Part shown: piece by piece, positions 23,395 through 30,991 of the stretch
Numbering within the stretch: the first letter of the stretch is position 1
How the letters are laid out: each line of letters begins with the position of its first letter
Made by a program: the position numbers and the translations under genes
DNA from: Candidatus Levybacteria bacterium RIFCSPHIGHO2_01_FULL_36_15b
Lineage (GTDB): Bacteria; Patescibacteria; Microgenomatia; Levybacterales; UBA12049
Direction: 5' to 3'
NCBI GenBank assembly: GCA_001782045.1
Contig: MFNK01000012.1
Location: 62,001-126,000 of the forward strand
Length of the DNA stretch: 64,000 nucleotides
Notes under the pieces: generated by a model
What the model saw: only the letters and a program-made list of their open reading frames with translations
Told to the model about the DNA's origin: nothing
Databases searched by the model: none

Positions 23395-23423
23395 TTGAAC
23401 TAAAACAATTAGTCTGATACTCT
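23395..23423 (+). promoter_or_regulatory. Promoter of the 23433 pilin-like gene
   Basis: TTGAAC, 17 nt, TACTCT, 9 nt to ATG. Confidence 0.6.
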
Positions 23424-23432
23424 GAATTTAAT

Positions 23433-23774
23433 ATGTTTTCAATGCCGTTAAATGGCGACGAATGGGAATGCGCTGTCGAAGGCGTAGCTACTCTTTCGTG
23501 TATTCCCGATATTTTAAAAGTGGTAATCTTTTGGGCTTTAGTTTTTGCAGGAACCGTTGCCTTGTTTTTAATGATTTTTGCAGGAATTAGGTTTATAAAT
23601 TCCGGTGGAGACCCAAAAGCAGCAGACACTGCACGAAAAACTTTTACCTACACAATTCTTGGGCTTTTAGTAATTATTTTATCTTTCTTTATTCTAAATT
23701 TAATTTCAACAATCACAAACGTTCCTTGCATTCTCAAATTTGGAGAGCTGGGATTTGGAAGCTGCGTACCATAG
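23433..23774 (+). CDS. TrbC/VirB2-like two-helix protein
   Basis: 113 residues, fifth paralogue. N-terminal loop with two Cys (WECAVEGVATLSC), helix, the conserved FINSGGDPKAADTARKTFTY turn, second helix, and a short Cys-containing end (VPCILKFGELGFGSC). It lacks a cleavable signal peptide. More diverged from the 22404/22984 pair than those are from each other. Confidence 0.8.
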   Translation: MFSMPLNGDEWECAVEGVATLSCIPDILKVVIFWALVFAGTVALFLMIFAGIRFINSGGDPKAADTARKTFTYTILGLLVIILSFFILNLISTITNVPCILKFGELGFGSCVP

Positions 23775-23888
23775 TTTTCACGAAATCGGACATATTTTAA
23801 CCCTTGTTTGACCCACTTTGATAATCTTGCATCTGTATTTTTCACATTCAATACTAGATATAAGTACTAGTTAATAGGTATTAACATT

Positions 23889-25091
23889 ATGGAAGAAGCA
23901 CACCCAATACCACAAGACATAACAGGCTTTCAGTTTAAGCTGATTGGAGATATGACCGTAAAGCAGTTTGCATATCTTGCAGCAGGTGCAATTGCGGCAT
24001 GGATTGTATATTTACTGCCTATTTTTCTATTTATAAAGCTTCCTATATCGTTGTTTTTCTTGGGCTTTGGAATAGCGCTAGCTTTTATACCTGTTGACGG
24101 AAGACCGTTAGATCTTATGATTGTGCATTTTTTTAAAGCTGTTTTTAGCCCGACTCAATACATTTATCAAAAACAGGGCGCAAATTTGGCCGTGGCAGGA
24201 GGAGAAACTGCTGATTTAACAAAAACTCTTTCTCAAAACCAGCTTCAGACTTTTTTAAATAAGCTTCCTAAGGCTAAAAATAGTTTGGATAAAAAGGAAA
24301 TGGTGTTTTTTCAAAACCTACAAACCATTGCAAATTCCCCTCAGGTAACCCTACCAAAAGAAATTCCGTCGCATTATTTTGCAACTAAGGCACCTGCACA
24401 ACAACCCCAAGCAGCAGTTATGCATAAACCAAAAGAGCCTATTGATATTAACTTAACGGAAAATTTGCAAAAAACTGCAGCTATTCTTCAAAAAGAGCTA
24501 GATCAGGCAAGACAAGCAGAGGAAAAGCAACGCTCGAGCCAAATTGATCCTAAAGCCTTTCTAGATACCCATCAAAAAGTTTTGGAACTTCAAAATCAAC
24601 TAAGTGATATGGCTTCTCAAAAACAGGAACTCGAAAAAAAATTAATTGAAATGCAAAAAGGAACACTTGCTTCTAAGGCTCCTGTTTTTACGCCATCTGT
24701 TGCTAGTGCCATTCCCCAAACTACGCAGCATGTAAGAAGTATTCCAAATACAATGACCAAACAGGTAGGAATTGCCCAGGCCCCCGAATTTCCAAATCTG
24801 TTAACAGGAATAATAAAAGACTCAAGAGGCAATCCCCTACAAAATGTTTTGGTCGAAGTAAAAGATGCGGATGGAAATGCGGTTAGAGCTTTTAAAACCA
24901 ATGCCTTGGGACAGTTTGCATCTGCTACGGCTTTAACAAACGGAAAATACACAATAGAGTTTGAAGACCCAAAGCAGATGCATAAATTTGACACTGTTGC
25001 ATTTGAGGCTAACGGACAAATAATAATGCCAATTGAAGCAACGTCTACCGACCAAAGAGAGGAGTTAAGAAAAAGTCTTTTCACAAATTAA
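23889..25091 (+). CDS. PrgI-family protein with coiled coil and CarboxypepD_reg-like C-domain
   Basis: 400 residues. The N-terminal 100 match the PrgI family (MEEAHPIPQDITGFQFKLIG, DMTVKQFAYLAAGAI, two helices, GRPLDLMIVHFFKAV), a two-helix inner-membrane component near VirB4 in Gram-positive-type type IV secretion. Residues about 195-255 are a Gln/Lys-rich coiled coil. Residues about 305-390 form a beta-sandwich of the carboxypeptidase regulatory type (LLTGIIKDSRGNPLQNVLVE, then TNALGQFASATALTNGKY). Its stop overlaps the next start by 1 nt (TAATG), so it is coupled to the VirB4 genes. In the 114 bp upstream I see only an ACTAG...CTAGT inverted repeat (23863-23881) and weak promoter-like TTGACC. 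Confidence 0.87.
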   Translation: MEEAHPIPQDITGFQFKLIGDMTVKQFAYLAAGAIAAWIVYLLPIFLFIKLPISLFFLGFGIALAFIPVDGRPLDLMIVHFFKAVFSPTQYIYQKQGANLAVAGGETADLTKTLSQNQLQTFLNKLPKAKNSLDKKEMVFFQNLQTIANSPQVTLPKEIPSHYFATKAPAQQPQAAVMHKPKEPIDINLTENLQKTAAILQKELDQARQAEEKQRSSQIDPKAFLDTHQKVLELQNQLSDMASQKQELEKKLIEMQKGTLASKAPVFTPSVASAIPQTTQHVRSIPNTMTKQVGIAQAPEFPNLLTGIIKDSRGNPLQNVLVEVKDADGNAVRAFKTNALGQFASATALTNGKYTIEFEDPKQMHKFDTVAFEANGQIIMPIEATSTDQREELRKSLFTN

Positions 25092-25759
25092 TGAAAAAGC
25101 CTGCCCTAAAATTAAATTCGACTCAAAAGTTTATAGAAATAATAGACGTATATGAAGATATTCTTATACTTACAAGTGGAAATGCTTCTTTAATTATTGA
25201 GGTCCAGGCAACTAATTTTGACTTACTTTCCCAAGATGAACAAAATGCAAAAATTTACGCCTATTCTTCTCTTTTAAATTCATTATCTTTTCCTATTCAA
25301 ATTGTAGTAAGAAGCAGACAGCTTGATATATCCTCTTACATTAACTTGCTTGCAGAGGAAGAAGCAAAGACCCAAAACCAAGCTCTACGAAAACAAATAA
25401 GTCTTTATAAAAAATTTGTAACCGAGTTGGTAAAGAAAAATACCGTACTTGATAAGAAATTTTATGTCGTAATTCCTTATTCTTCTTTGGAAAAAGGAGT
25501 ATTTGGCGCAAAACAAGCAGTGGGGGGAGATTCTATAAAAAATTTAGAGGTTCAGGCAAAAGCAGCGTTGCATTCAAAAGCAGAATCTATGCATACACAG
25601 TTGTCACGAATAGGACTTAAATCAAAAACGCTTGAAAGAGAAGATTTATTAAAGTTATTTTACGAACTATATAACGACTCTTCGGTCCATCAGTCTCATA
25701 TGGCTCATGGAAAAACCGGAATTGTGAAAGGAGATGCAAGTGCTGTTCAAAAGAAATAA
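25091..25759 (+). CDS. VirB4 N-terminal-domain protein (separate gene)
   Basis: 222 residues without a P-loop. It resembles the N-terminal domain that precedes the ATPase in VirB4/TraC proteins (TQKFIEIIDVYEDILILTSG, then YSSLLNSLSFPIQIVVRSRQ, and a long helix LRKQISLYKKFVTELVKKN). Position directly between PrgI and the ATPase supports this. The usual single VirB4 is therefore encoded as two polypeptides. The 3' end overlaps the ATPase gene by 20-26 nt depending on its start. Confidence 0.75.
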   Translation: MKKPALKLNSTQKFIEIIDVYEDILILTSGNASLIIEVQATNFDLLSQDEQNAKIYAYSSLLNSLSFPIQIVVRSRQLDISSYINLLAEEEAKTQNQALRKQISLYKKFVTELVKKNTVLDKKFYVVIPYSSLEKGVFGAKQAVGGDSIKNLEVQAKAALHSKAESMHTQLSRIGLKSKTLEREDLLKLFYELYNDSSVHQSHMAHGKTGIVKGDASAVQKK

Positions 25760-27575
25760 AAATAAAACTGCAACTGCGCAAGATCCAACATCAAATATTT
25801 TGCAAAGAGGAATGAGCAGTATTCCAGATGTTCTTGCGCCATCGTCAATTGAAGTAGACTTCAATAATATTAGGGTTGGTGAAAAGCTATATAAATCATT
25901 TTTTATCTCTGGCTATCCCAGATACGTTTCTGCAAACTGGCTTGAGCCCTTAATTAATTTCGAATCCTCTATGGATATTTCAATGTTTATTTATCCAACA
26001 GACGCCCCGGATGTTTTATCCGATTTAAGACGCAAGATTGCCGAAATGGAGGCAACGCTTTCGTCAAACATAGAAGAGGGCTTAGATGTTGACCCAAAAG
26101 TTAGCGCTTCTTTGGAAGACGCACTTTCTGTCCAGGAAGAATTAGCAAAGGGCGTGGAAAGATTTTTCCAGTTCTCGCTTTATGTTTCCTTGATTGCTAA
26201 TACCATGGAGGAGCTTAATGAAAATTCAAAAAAATTAGTTTCTACTTTAAATTCAATTTTACTTTTGCCTAAAACCGCAACTCTTCAAATGGAGGAAGGA
26301 TTTAAATCAACTATTCCACTTGGACGTGACTTTTTGTTTTTAACAAGAAATATGGATACGACTTCGCTGGCTTCAACTTTTCCTTTTACTTCGGCTATGT
26401 TAACGCAGGACAAGGGAATTTTATATGGAGTAAACCAGCAAAACGGTTCGTTAATTATTTTTGATAGATTTAGTCTTGAAAACGCAAATGAAGTAGTTTT
26501 GGGAAAATCGGGTGCCGGAAAATCATATCTAATAAAACTTGAGGCATTCCGTCAGTTTATGTTTGGGACCGAGGTAATAATAATTGACCCGGAAGGAGAA
26601 TATTCAAAGCTTGCCAAAAGCCTAAGCGGAGAAGAGGTTTTCTTTAGCGCAAACTCTCCTATTAAAATTAACCCATTTGATTTATCCCAAAGTTACGAAG
26701 AGGGCGAAAACGAATTGGGTTTAAAAATATTGTCCTTGCATGGGCTTTTAAAAATAGTTTTTGGAAAACTCGATGCAACATCAGATGCAATACTAGACAG
26801 GGCGTTAGTTGAAACATACAGGCAAAAAGGCATAACCGTTGAGCCAAATACTCAAAAAAACACACCCCCTTTAATGGAAGACTTATATAAAGTTTTATTG
26901 GGAATGGAAGACCAAAAGGCGAATGAACTGGCTTTAGTTTTAGAAAAATTTATAAAAGGCAGTTTGTCGGGCATTTTTAATCAGCAATCTAATTTTGACA
27001 TAAAAAACCCATTTACAGTTTTTAACATAAAGGGGCTTGAAGAAGAATTGAGGCCAATTGCAATGCACATAGTTTTGGATTTTGTATGGACAAAAATAAG
27101 AAAAGATTTAAAAAAGAGGTTATTAATACTAGATGAGGCTTGGTACATGATGGAATACGAAGACAGCGCATCTTTTGTTTATTCAATTGCTAAACGCGCT
27201 CGAAAATACTACTTAGGACTAACAACAGCAACACAAGACGTTGAGGATTTTTTATCAACCGATTATGGAAAAGCGGTTTTGTCCAATTCGTCTATTCAAA
27301 TGCTTCTTAAGCAGGCGCCGAGCGAAGTCGATTTGGTATCACAAGTGTTTTACCTTACAAAAGGAGAAAAGCAATTGCTTTTATCCGCCCAAATTGGCGA
27401 AGGACTTTTCTTTGCCGGACAAAATCACGTTGCAATACAAGTGCTGGCAGCAGAACACGAACACGCATTAATTACCACCGACCCACAGGAGGCTCAAAGC
27501 ACGAAACAGGATACTGAAAAAAGTGCGATTACACCTCCCGAGAAGCCCTCCGAAAAAGCAACTGACAGTCACTAG
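25740..27575 (+). CDS. virB4: VirB4-type type IV secretion ATPase
   Basis: About 611 residues. P-loop GKSGAGKSYLIKL at about residue 260, Walker B RLLILDEAWYMM at about 460, TraC/VirB4-type motifs TATQDVEDFL and SNSSIQMLLKQ after it. VirB4 hexamers energise pilus biogenesis and substrate transfer from the cytosolic side. Start: GTG at 25740 has a Shine-Dalgarno GGAG 7 nt upstream (25729-25732); an ATG at 25734 is an alternative but sits too close to that GGAG. The C-terminus is an acidic, Lys/Pro-rich tail. No relaxase or VirD4-type gene follows. Confidence 0.93.
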   Translation: MLFKRNKNKTATAQDPTSNILQRGMSSIPDVLAPSSIEVDFNNIRVGEKLYKSFFISGYPRYVSANWLEPLINFESSMDISMFIYPTDAPDVLSDLRRKIAEMEATLSSNIEEGLDVDPKVSASLEDALSVQEELAKGVERFFQFSLYVSLIANTMEELNENSKKLVSTLNSILLLPKTATLQMEEGFKSTIPLGRDFLFLTRNMDTTSLASTFPFTSAMLTQDKGILYGVNQQNGSLIIFDRFSLENANEVVLGKSGAGKSYLIKLEAFRQFMFGTEVIIIDPEGEYSKLAKSLSGEEVFFSANSPIKINPFDLSQSYEEGENELGLKILSLHGLLKIVFGKLDATSDAILDRALVETYRQKGITVEPNTQKNTPPLMEDLYKVLLGMEDQKANELALVLEKFIKGSLSGIFNQQSNFDIKNPFTVFNIKGLEEELRPIAMHIVLDFVWTKIRKDLKKRLLILDEAWYMMEYEDSASFVYSIAKRARKYYLGLTTATQDVEDFLSTDYGKAVLSNSSIQMLLKQAPSEVDLVSQVFYLTKGEKQLLLSAQIGEGLFFAGQNHVAIQVLAAEHEHALITTDPQEAQSTKQDTEKSAITPPEKPSEKATDSH

Positions 27576-27596
27576 TAACTAATATCTAGTAACTGC

Positions 27597-27602
27597 TAAT
27601 AT
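27597..27602 (+). promoter_or_regulatory. -10 box, leaderless spacing
   Basis: TAATAT, 6 nt, ATG at 27609. The spacer upstream (27571-27596) holds two direct CTAGTAACT repeats similar in composition to the spacer before the PrgI gene. Confidence 0.5.
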
Positions 27603-27608
27603 TAAATT

Positions 27609-28403
27609 ATGGACGAAGAAGAAAAGAAAGACCAACAGGGTCCGCAGGAAAACGACGATCAGCAATCTCCTTTTGACCAAACTGGACAAGTAACTGATAG
27701 GGCAAAACAGGTTGGCAAAAAAGCGCTAAAGGGACTACGGGGATTAGGAACAGCAGGCCAAGCCGCAGGAGAGACAGAGACAGCTGGTGCCGGCGCTCAA
27801 GCAGCAGAAAAATCGGCTACAAAAGTTGCCACTAGGGCTTTGCAGGTAGCTCTTAGAGCCGGAGGCTCAAATATTGGAGGGTGGGCTGTGATTATTGTCA
27901 TTGCAATAGTTTTTGCAATGACAATCTTAATGGCAATACTTGGAGGTCAACAAGCTACAACTGCCACAAATTATAACGCTCCCATAGAAGAACCACCAGA
28001 GCCAATAGATGAAAATGTCTGCAGTTTAATTGACATTCCTGGCTTAACGTGTAATCTTTCCGCGCCTCCCCTGGTTGAAAATGGCCAGTCTTACGAATAC
28101 ATAGGGGATGTAAATTATAAAACCAGCGATGGTGGAAAAGAATTAAGCAGTTTTAAATTTATACTTACTATTCCGTCTGACATTATTGAATTCACCACTC
28201 CTCTTCCCGGAAATCCTGATCCTAGCACGAGTGGGTCACAAACAACATACACTTGGTTGCTCAGCGATGCTGCAAACATTTCTTTATTCAAACAAGTAAC
28301 CGGCTCTAGCCCTCCGGAATATAATTTTCATTTTTCAGTTACAGCAAAGCCCAAGACAGGGGTAAAAGACACCACCGCAACAGTGGAGCTTTTGGTAGAA
28401 TAA
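27609..28403 (+). CDS. Single-pass membrane protein of the secretion locus, unknown function
   Basis: 264 residues. A cytoplasmic N-terminal region of about 90 residues is acidic at first (MDEEEKKDQQGPQENDDQQ), then Ala/Gly/Thr-rich; one membrane helix WAVIIVIAIVFAMTILMAIL (about 98-117); an extracellular C-domain of about 140 residues with strand patterns (SYEYIGDVNYKTSDGGKEL, YNFHFSVTAKPKTG) like an Ig/Big fold. VirB8- or VirB10-like topology, but no motif to confirm this. Confidence 0.7.
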   Translation: MDEEEKKDQQGPQENDDQQSPFDQTGQVTDRAKQVGKKALKGLRGLGTAGQAAGETETAGAGAQAAEKSATKVATRALQVALRAGGSNIGGWAVIIVIAIVFAMTILMAILGGQQATTATNYNAPIEEPPEPIDENVCSLIDIPGLTCNLSAPPLVENGQSYEYIGDVNYKTSDGGKELSSFKFILTIPSDIIEFTTPLPGNPDPSTSGSQTTYTWLLSDAANISLFKQVTGSSPPEYNFHFSVTAKPKTGVKDTTATVELLVE

Positions 28404-28407
28404 TATT

Positions 28408-29178
28408 GTGAGAAATATTACAGTTATAATAATTTTATTTTTATCCTTTTTTATTCTGGCTGCTTCTGCATCGGCTTTTGTGATCGAAACCGTAATTGGA
28501 AACCCTACTGGGGAAGGGCTTCCAAGGTGCACGACTCTTGATGCAAATCCTCGTGGATGCTTAAGCAATGATTTAAATATTACCGTCACAGGCTCATTTA
28601 CAGATGACCAAATAAGGAGTATCTACAATGATTTTTGGCGTGTCGCGGGAAAAAGCAGAGCGTATTGGGAGTTGTTAAAAGAAGCCGGCCCCTCAGTAAA
28701 CGAAGATAACAGTCTTCCAGGAGAAGGGTGTTTTGCAAAAGTAGAAAACGGTAATATATACATTCAGGCTTATAATAAATGTTCAGACACCTTGCTTATT
28801 CATGAAAGCGGGCATGTGTTTGCAGGAAAAAACAGTAGATATTTAATAAGGAGGTTCCCTTATGAAGATGAAATAAAAAACTCAGGCGCTGCTTGCGTTG
28901 AGGATCGGTGCAACAATGGCCACGCCTTTATTAAGACATATTCCCTAAGGGATAAAAGCTGCGATAGCACCTCAAACCCCTATCCAGAAAAGTGTACATT
29001 TGGTGTCAGTCCTAAGGGAGAATCGTTTGCAGAAGCACTTGTTGACTACACAACCCCTGGAAGAATTGGCAGAAGGAGTAGCACATACTGCTCTGTTGCC
29101 ATTGAAAATTATAAATCTGATTGTAAAAATGCTTATGCATGGATGAGAGACAATGTTTTTGGAGGAGCAGAATTTTAA
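28408..29178 (+). CDS. Secreted zincin metallopeptidase-like protein
   Basis: 256 residues from a GTG with a signal peptide (RNITVIIILFLSFFILAASASAF). The zinc motif HExxH is present as LLIHESGHVFAGK (about residue 133), and ESFAEALVDY at about 215 could supply the third ligand as in gluzincins. Six or more Cys in the mature part suggest disulphides. The family is not recognised by name. Placed right after the VirB4 and membrane-anchor genes and 1 bp before the next gene, so probably part of the same transcript; it may process cell-wall or partner-cell proteins. That role is inference. Confidence 0.75.
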   Translation: MRNITVIIILFLSFFILAASASAFVIETVIGNPTGEGLPRCTTLDANPRGCLSNDLNITVTGSFTDDQIRSIYNDFWRVAGKSRAYWELLKEAGPSVNEDNSLPGEGCFAKVENGNIYIQAYNKCSDTLLIHESGHVFAGKNSRYLIRRFPYEDEIKNSGAACVEDRCNNGHAFIKTYSLRDKSCDSTSNPYPEKCTFGVSPKGESFAEALVDYTTPGRIGRRSSTYCSVAIENYKSDCKNAYAWMRDNVFGGAEF

Positions 29179-29763
29179 ATGAGAAAAAAAATATTTGTTA
29201 TTGTATTAATAGTTTTTATTGGGATTGTTTTTTTACTTTTCTTAGGCGGGGACAAAAAAAAACCCGTTAAGCAAACGGCGCCAACACCAATTCCCATACC
29301 TTCTGATTTTGATAAAAATTACAGCAACTTTAATTATTTATCGCCGGGAAAGAGTACCTATAATGATGTTGTTAGTATTAATGGAAAACCAAAAACTTCG
29401 TCTGCTTTCGGTAAGAAAACAAAACTTACCTATCTTACGCCTAATCAAGATTACGAAAACTTGGTCGTATTAGATAATAACACAGTAACCTACGCCTATG
29501 AATATGTTTTTTCTACTTATAGGGGCGTCTTGAGTGAGTACTTGAAAACCTACGGGAACCCACTGAAGCTTTACTCCAAAGACCCTGATGGGTTTGACTG
29601 GTATATTTTTCTTGGATCAGGAATTGGAGTGGAAGCGGCAGACAATCTTGTAACAAGAGTGCTGTATTTTATTCCTCAGGATAAAAATAGTTTTATGACA
29701 AACATAGCTAAAGACGTTGGGCTTTCGGAGACCCCAATAGAAGAGATAGGGGAGCCTTTTTAA
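29179..29763 (+). CDS. Membrane-anchored protein with BamE/SmpA-like motif
   Basis: 194 residues. N-terminal membrane helix (KKIFVIVLIVFIGIVFLLFL), a Pro/Thr linker, then a soluble domain. The segment YLSPGKSTYNDVVSINGKPK has the pattern of the SmpA/BamE fold (pG-x-s-x-x-d-V-x-x-x-x-G-x-P), and DGFDWYIFLGSGIGVEA follows. Such domains are common in small CPR lipoproteins. Last gene of the secretion-like locus; overlaps the convergent dnaN by 4 bp. Confidence 0.65.
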   Translation: MRKKIFVIVLIVFIGIVFLLFLGGDKKKPVKQTAPTPIPIPSDFDKNYSNFNYLSPGKSTYNDVVSINGKPKTSSAFGKKTKLTYLTPNQDYENLVVLDNNTVTYAYEYVFSTYRGVLSEYLKTYGNPLKLYSKDPDGFDWYIFLGSGIGVEAADNLVTRVLYFIPQDKNSFMTNIAKDVGLSETPIEEIGEPF

Positions 29764-30866
29764 CCCTGAATTCTGATTGGCATTATTAAATGGAGAAAGT
29801 TATTGTCCCCTTTTACTTTAAAAACGCCGGGGTTTAGTGGACCCGTCATCTCAAAGATTAATTCTTCTTCCTCCAGCGTTGTCAAAACGTCAATTAAGTA
29901 TTTTGCGTTGAATGCGATTTCGTTTCCCTCCCCAATTGTTTTTGCTGCTATTTCTACCAAATCCTCTCCCACTTGAGGTGAGTTGGCAGAAACCACTAGC
30001 TTGTCTTTTTCTACAGACAACTTAACTATATTGGCGGTCTCTCTTGCAAAAACAGAGCAAATTCTTATTGCGTTTAAAAGTTCTTCTCTGTCTATTTCTG
30101 TTTTTGTATCCGCATCTTCTGGCATTATTTTTTCATACTGCGGATAGTCGGCATCTATTAGTCTTCCAACAATTTCTGTTTCTGCTTGCGTTATTACAAC
30201 TTGATTATTTTCTTTAGAAACACAAAAGGAAATTTTTCCATCATCTTCTTTTAAAAACGATAGTTCTTTGATAACTCTGCCGGGGACTACAATGGGTTTT
30301 TCAAGCCCTTCCTTTAACTTGAGTGGGGTTTTCTGATAAGAAAGTCTGTACTGGTCGGTTGCCACCAGAACAACGCCTTCTTTTCCTTTTTCAAACAAGA
30401 CACCAAGAAGAGATGGGCGACTAGAATCTACGGCTGCGGCAAAAGAAACTCTTTGGAAAAACTTTTCTACGTCTTTCTTTTCCAAGGTTAAAATTACATC
30501 GCCTTTTTGTTCATAAAGCTTAGGAAACTCGTCTGCGGACATTGTTTGAAACGAAGCCCTTACCTTATCCCCTTTAAGTTTTAAAACGTTTTCTTCGAGC
30601 TCTAGTTTTATTTTTTGGTCTTTGATATTAGTTATTAAATCCAGAAAGTTTTTCGCCAATACTGTTGTTTTTCCTTCTTTTTCAACGCTTGCAGGAACTT
30701 CTGCAGATATTCCTATTTCTAAATCTGTTGCTGAAATTACTAACTTTCCCCTTTTTGTCTCCAATAAAAAATTTGAAAGTATCGGGAGGGTTGCCCGACT
30801 GGAAACGGCATGATTAAGAAAAGAAATTTTCTCGAGCAGGTTATCGGAAAGAAGTGAAACCAACAT
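29760..30866 (-). CDS. dnaN: DNA polymerase III beta subunit (sliding clamp)
   Basis: 368 residues in three clamp repeats. Recognisable segments are SRATLPILSNFLLETKRGKL, RPSLLGVLFEKGKEGVVLVA with TDQYRLSY, and the C-terminal LIMPIRIQG (normally MPMRL). The ring tethers DNA polymerase III to DNA. It lies downstream of dnaA on the same strand, the classic origin order. Full length for the family. Confidence 0.97.
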   Translation of the reverse strand: MLVSLLSDNLLEKISFLNHAVSSRATLPILSNFLLETKRGKLVISATDLEIGISAEVPASVEKEGKTTVLAKNFLDLITNIKDQKIKLELEENVLKLKGDKVRASFQTMSADEFPKLYEQKGDVILTLEKKDVEKFFQRVSFAAAVDSSRPSLLGVLFEKGKEGVVLVATDQYRLSYQKTPLKLKEGLEKPIVVPGRVIKELSFLKEDDGKISFCVSKENNQVVITQAETEIVGRLIDADYPQYEKIMPEDADTKTEIDREELLNAIRICSVFARETANIVKLSVEKDKLVVSANSPQVGEDLVEIAAKTIGEGNEIAFNAKYLIDVLTTLEEEELIFEMTGPLNPGVFKVKGDNNFLHLIMPIRIQG

Positions 30867-30991
30867 ATTCTTATTTGTAGTTGTAGTAGTTTATATGGAA
30901 AAGTGGAAAAAAGCAAGGAGGCCTACTTATATTTTTGTTGATAACGAGTGGATAAAAATGTGGATAAAAAGTTAATAAAAAAAAACACAGA
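30867..30991. promoter_or_regulatory. dnaA-dnaN spacer with DnaA-box-like sites
   Basis: 125 bp, very A-rich. TGTGGATAA at 30959-30967 is a perfect DnaA box (reverse of TTATCCACA); GAGTGGATAA at 30947-30956 is a near match. May act in dnaN control or as part of the origin. Confidence 0.5.
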
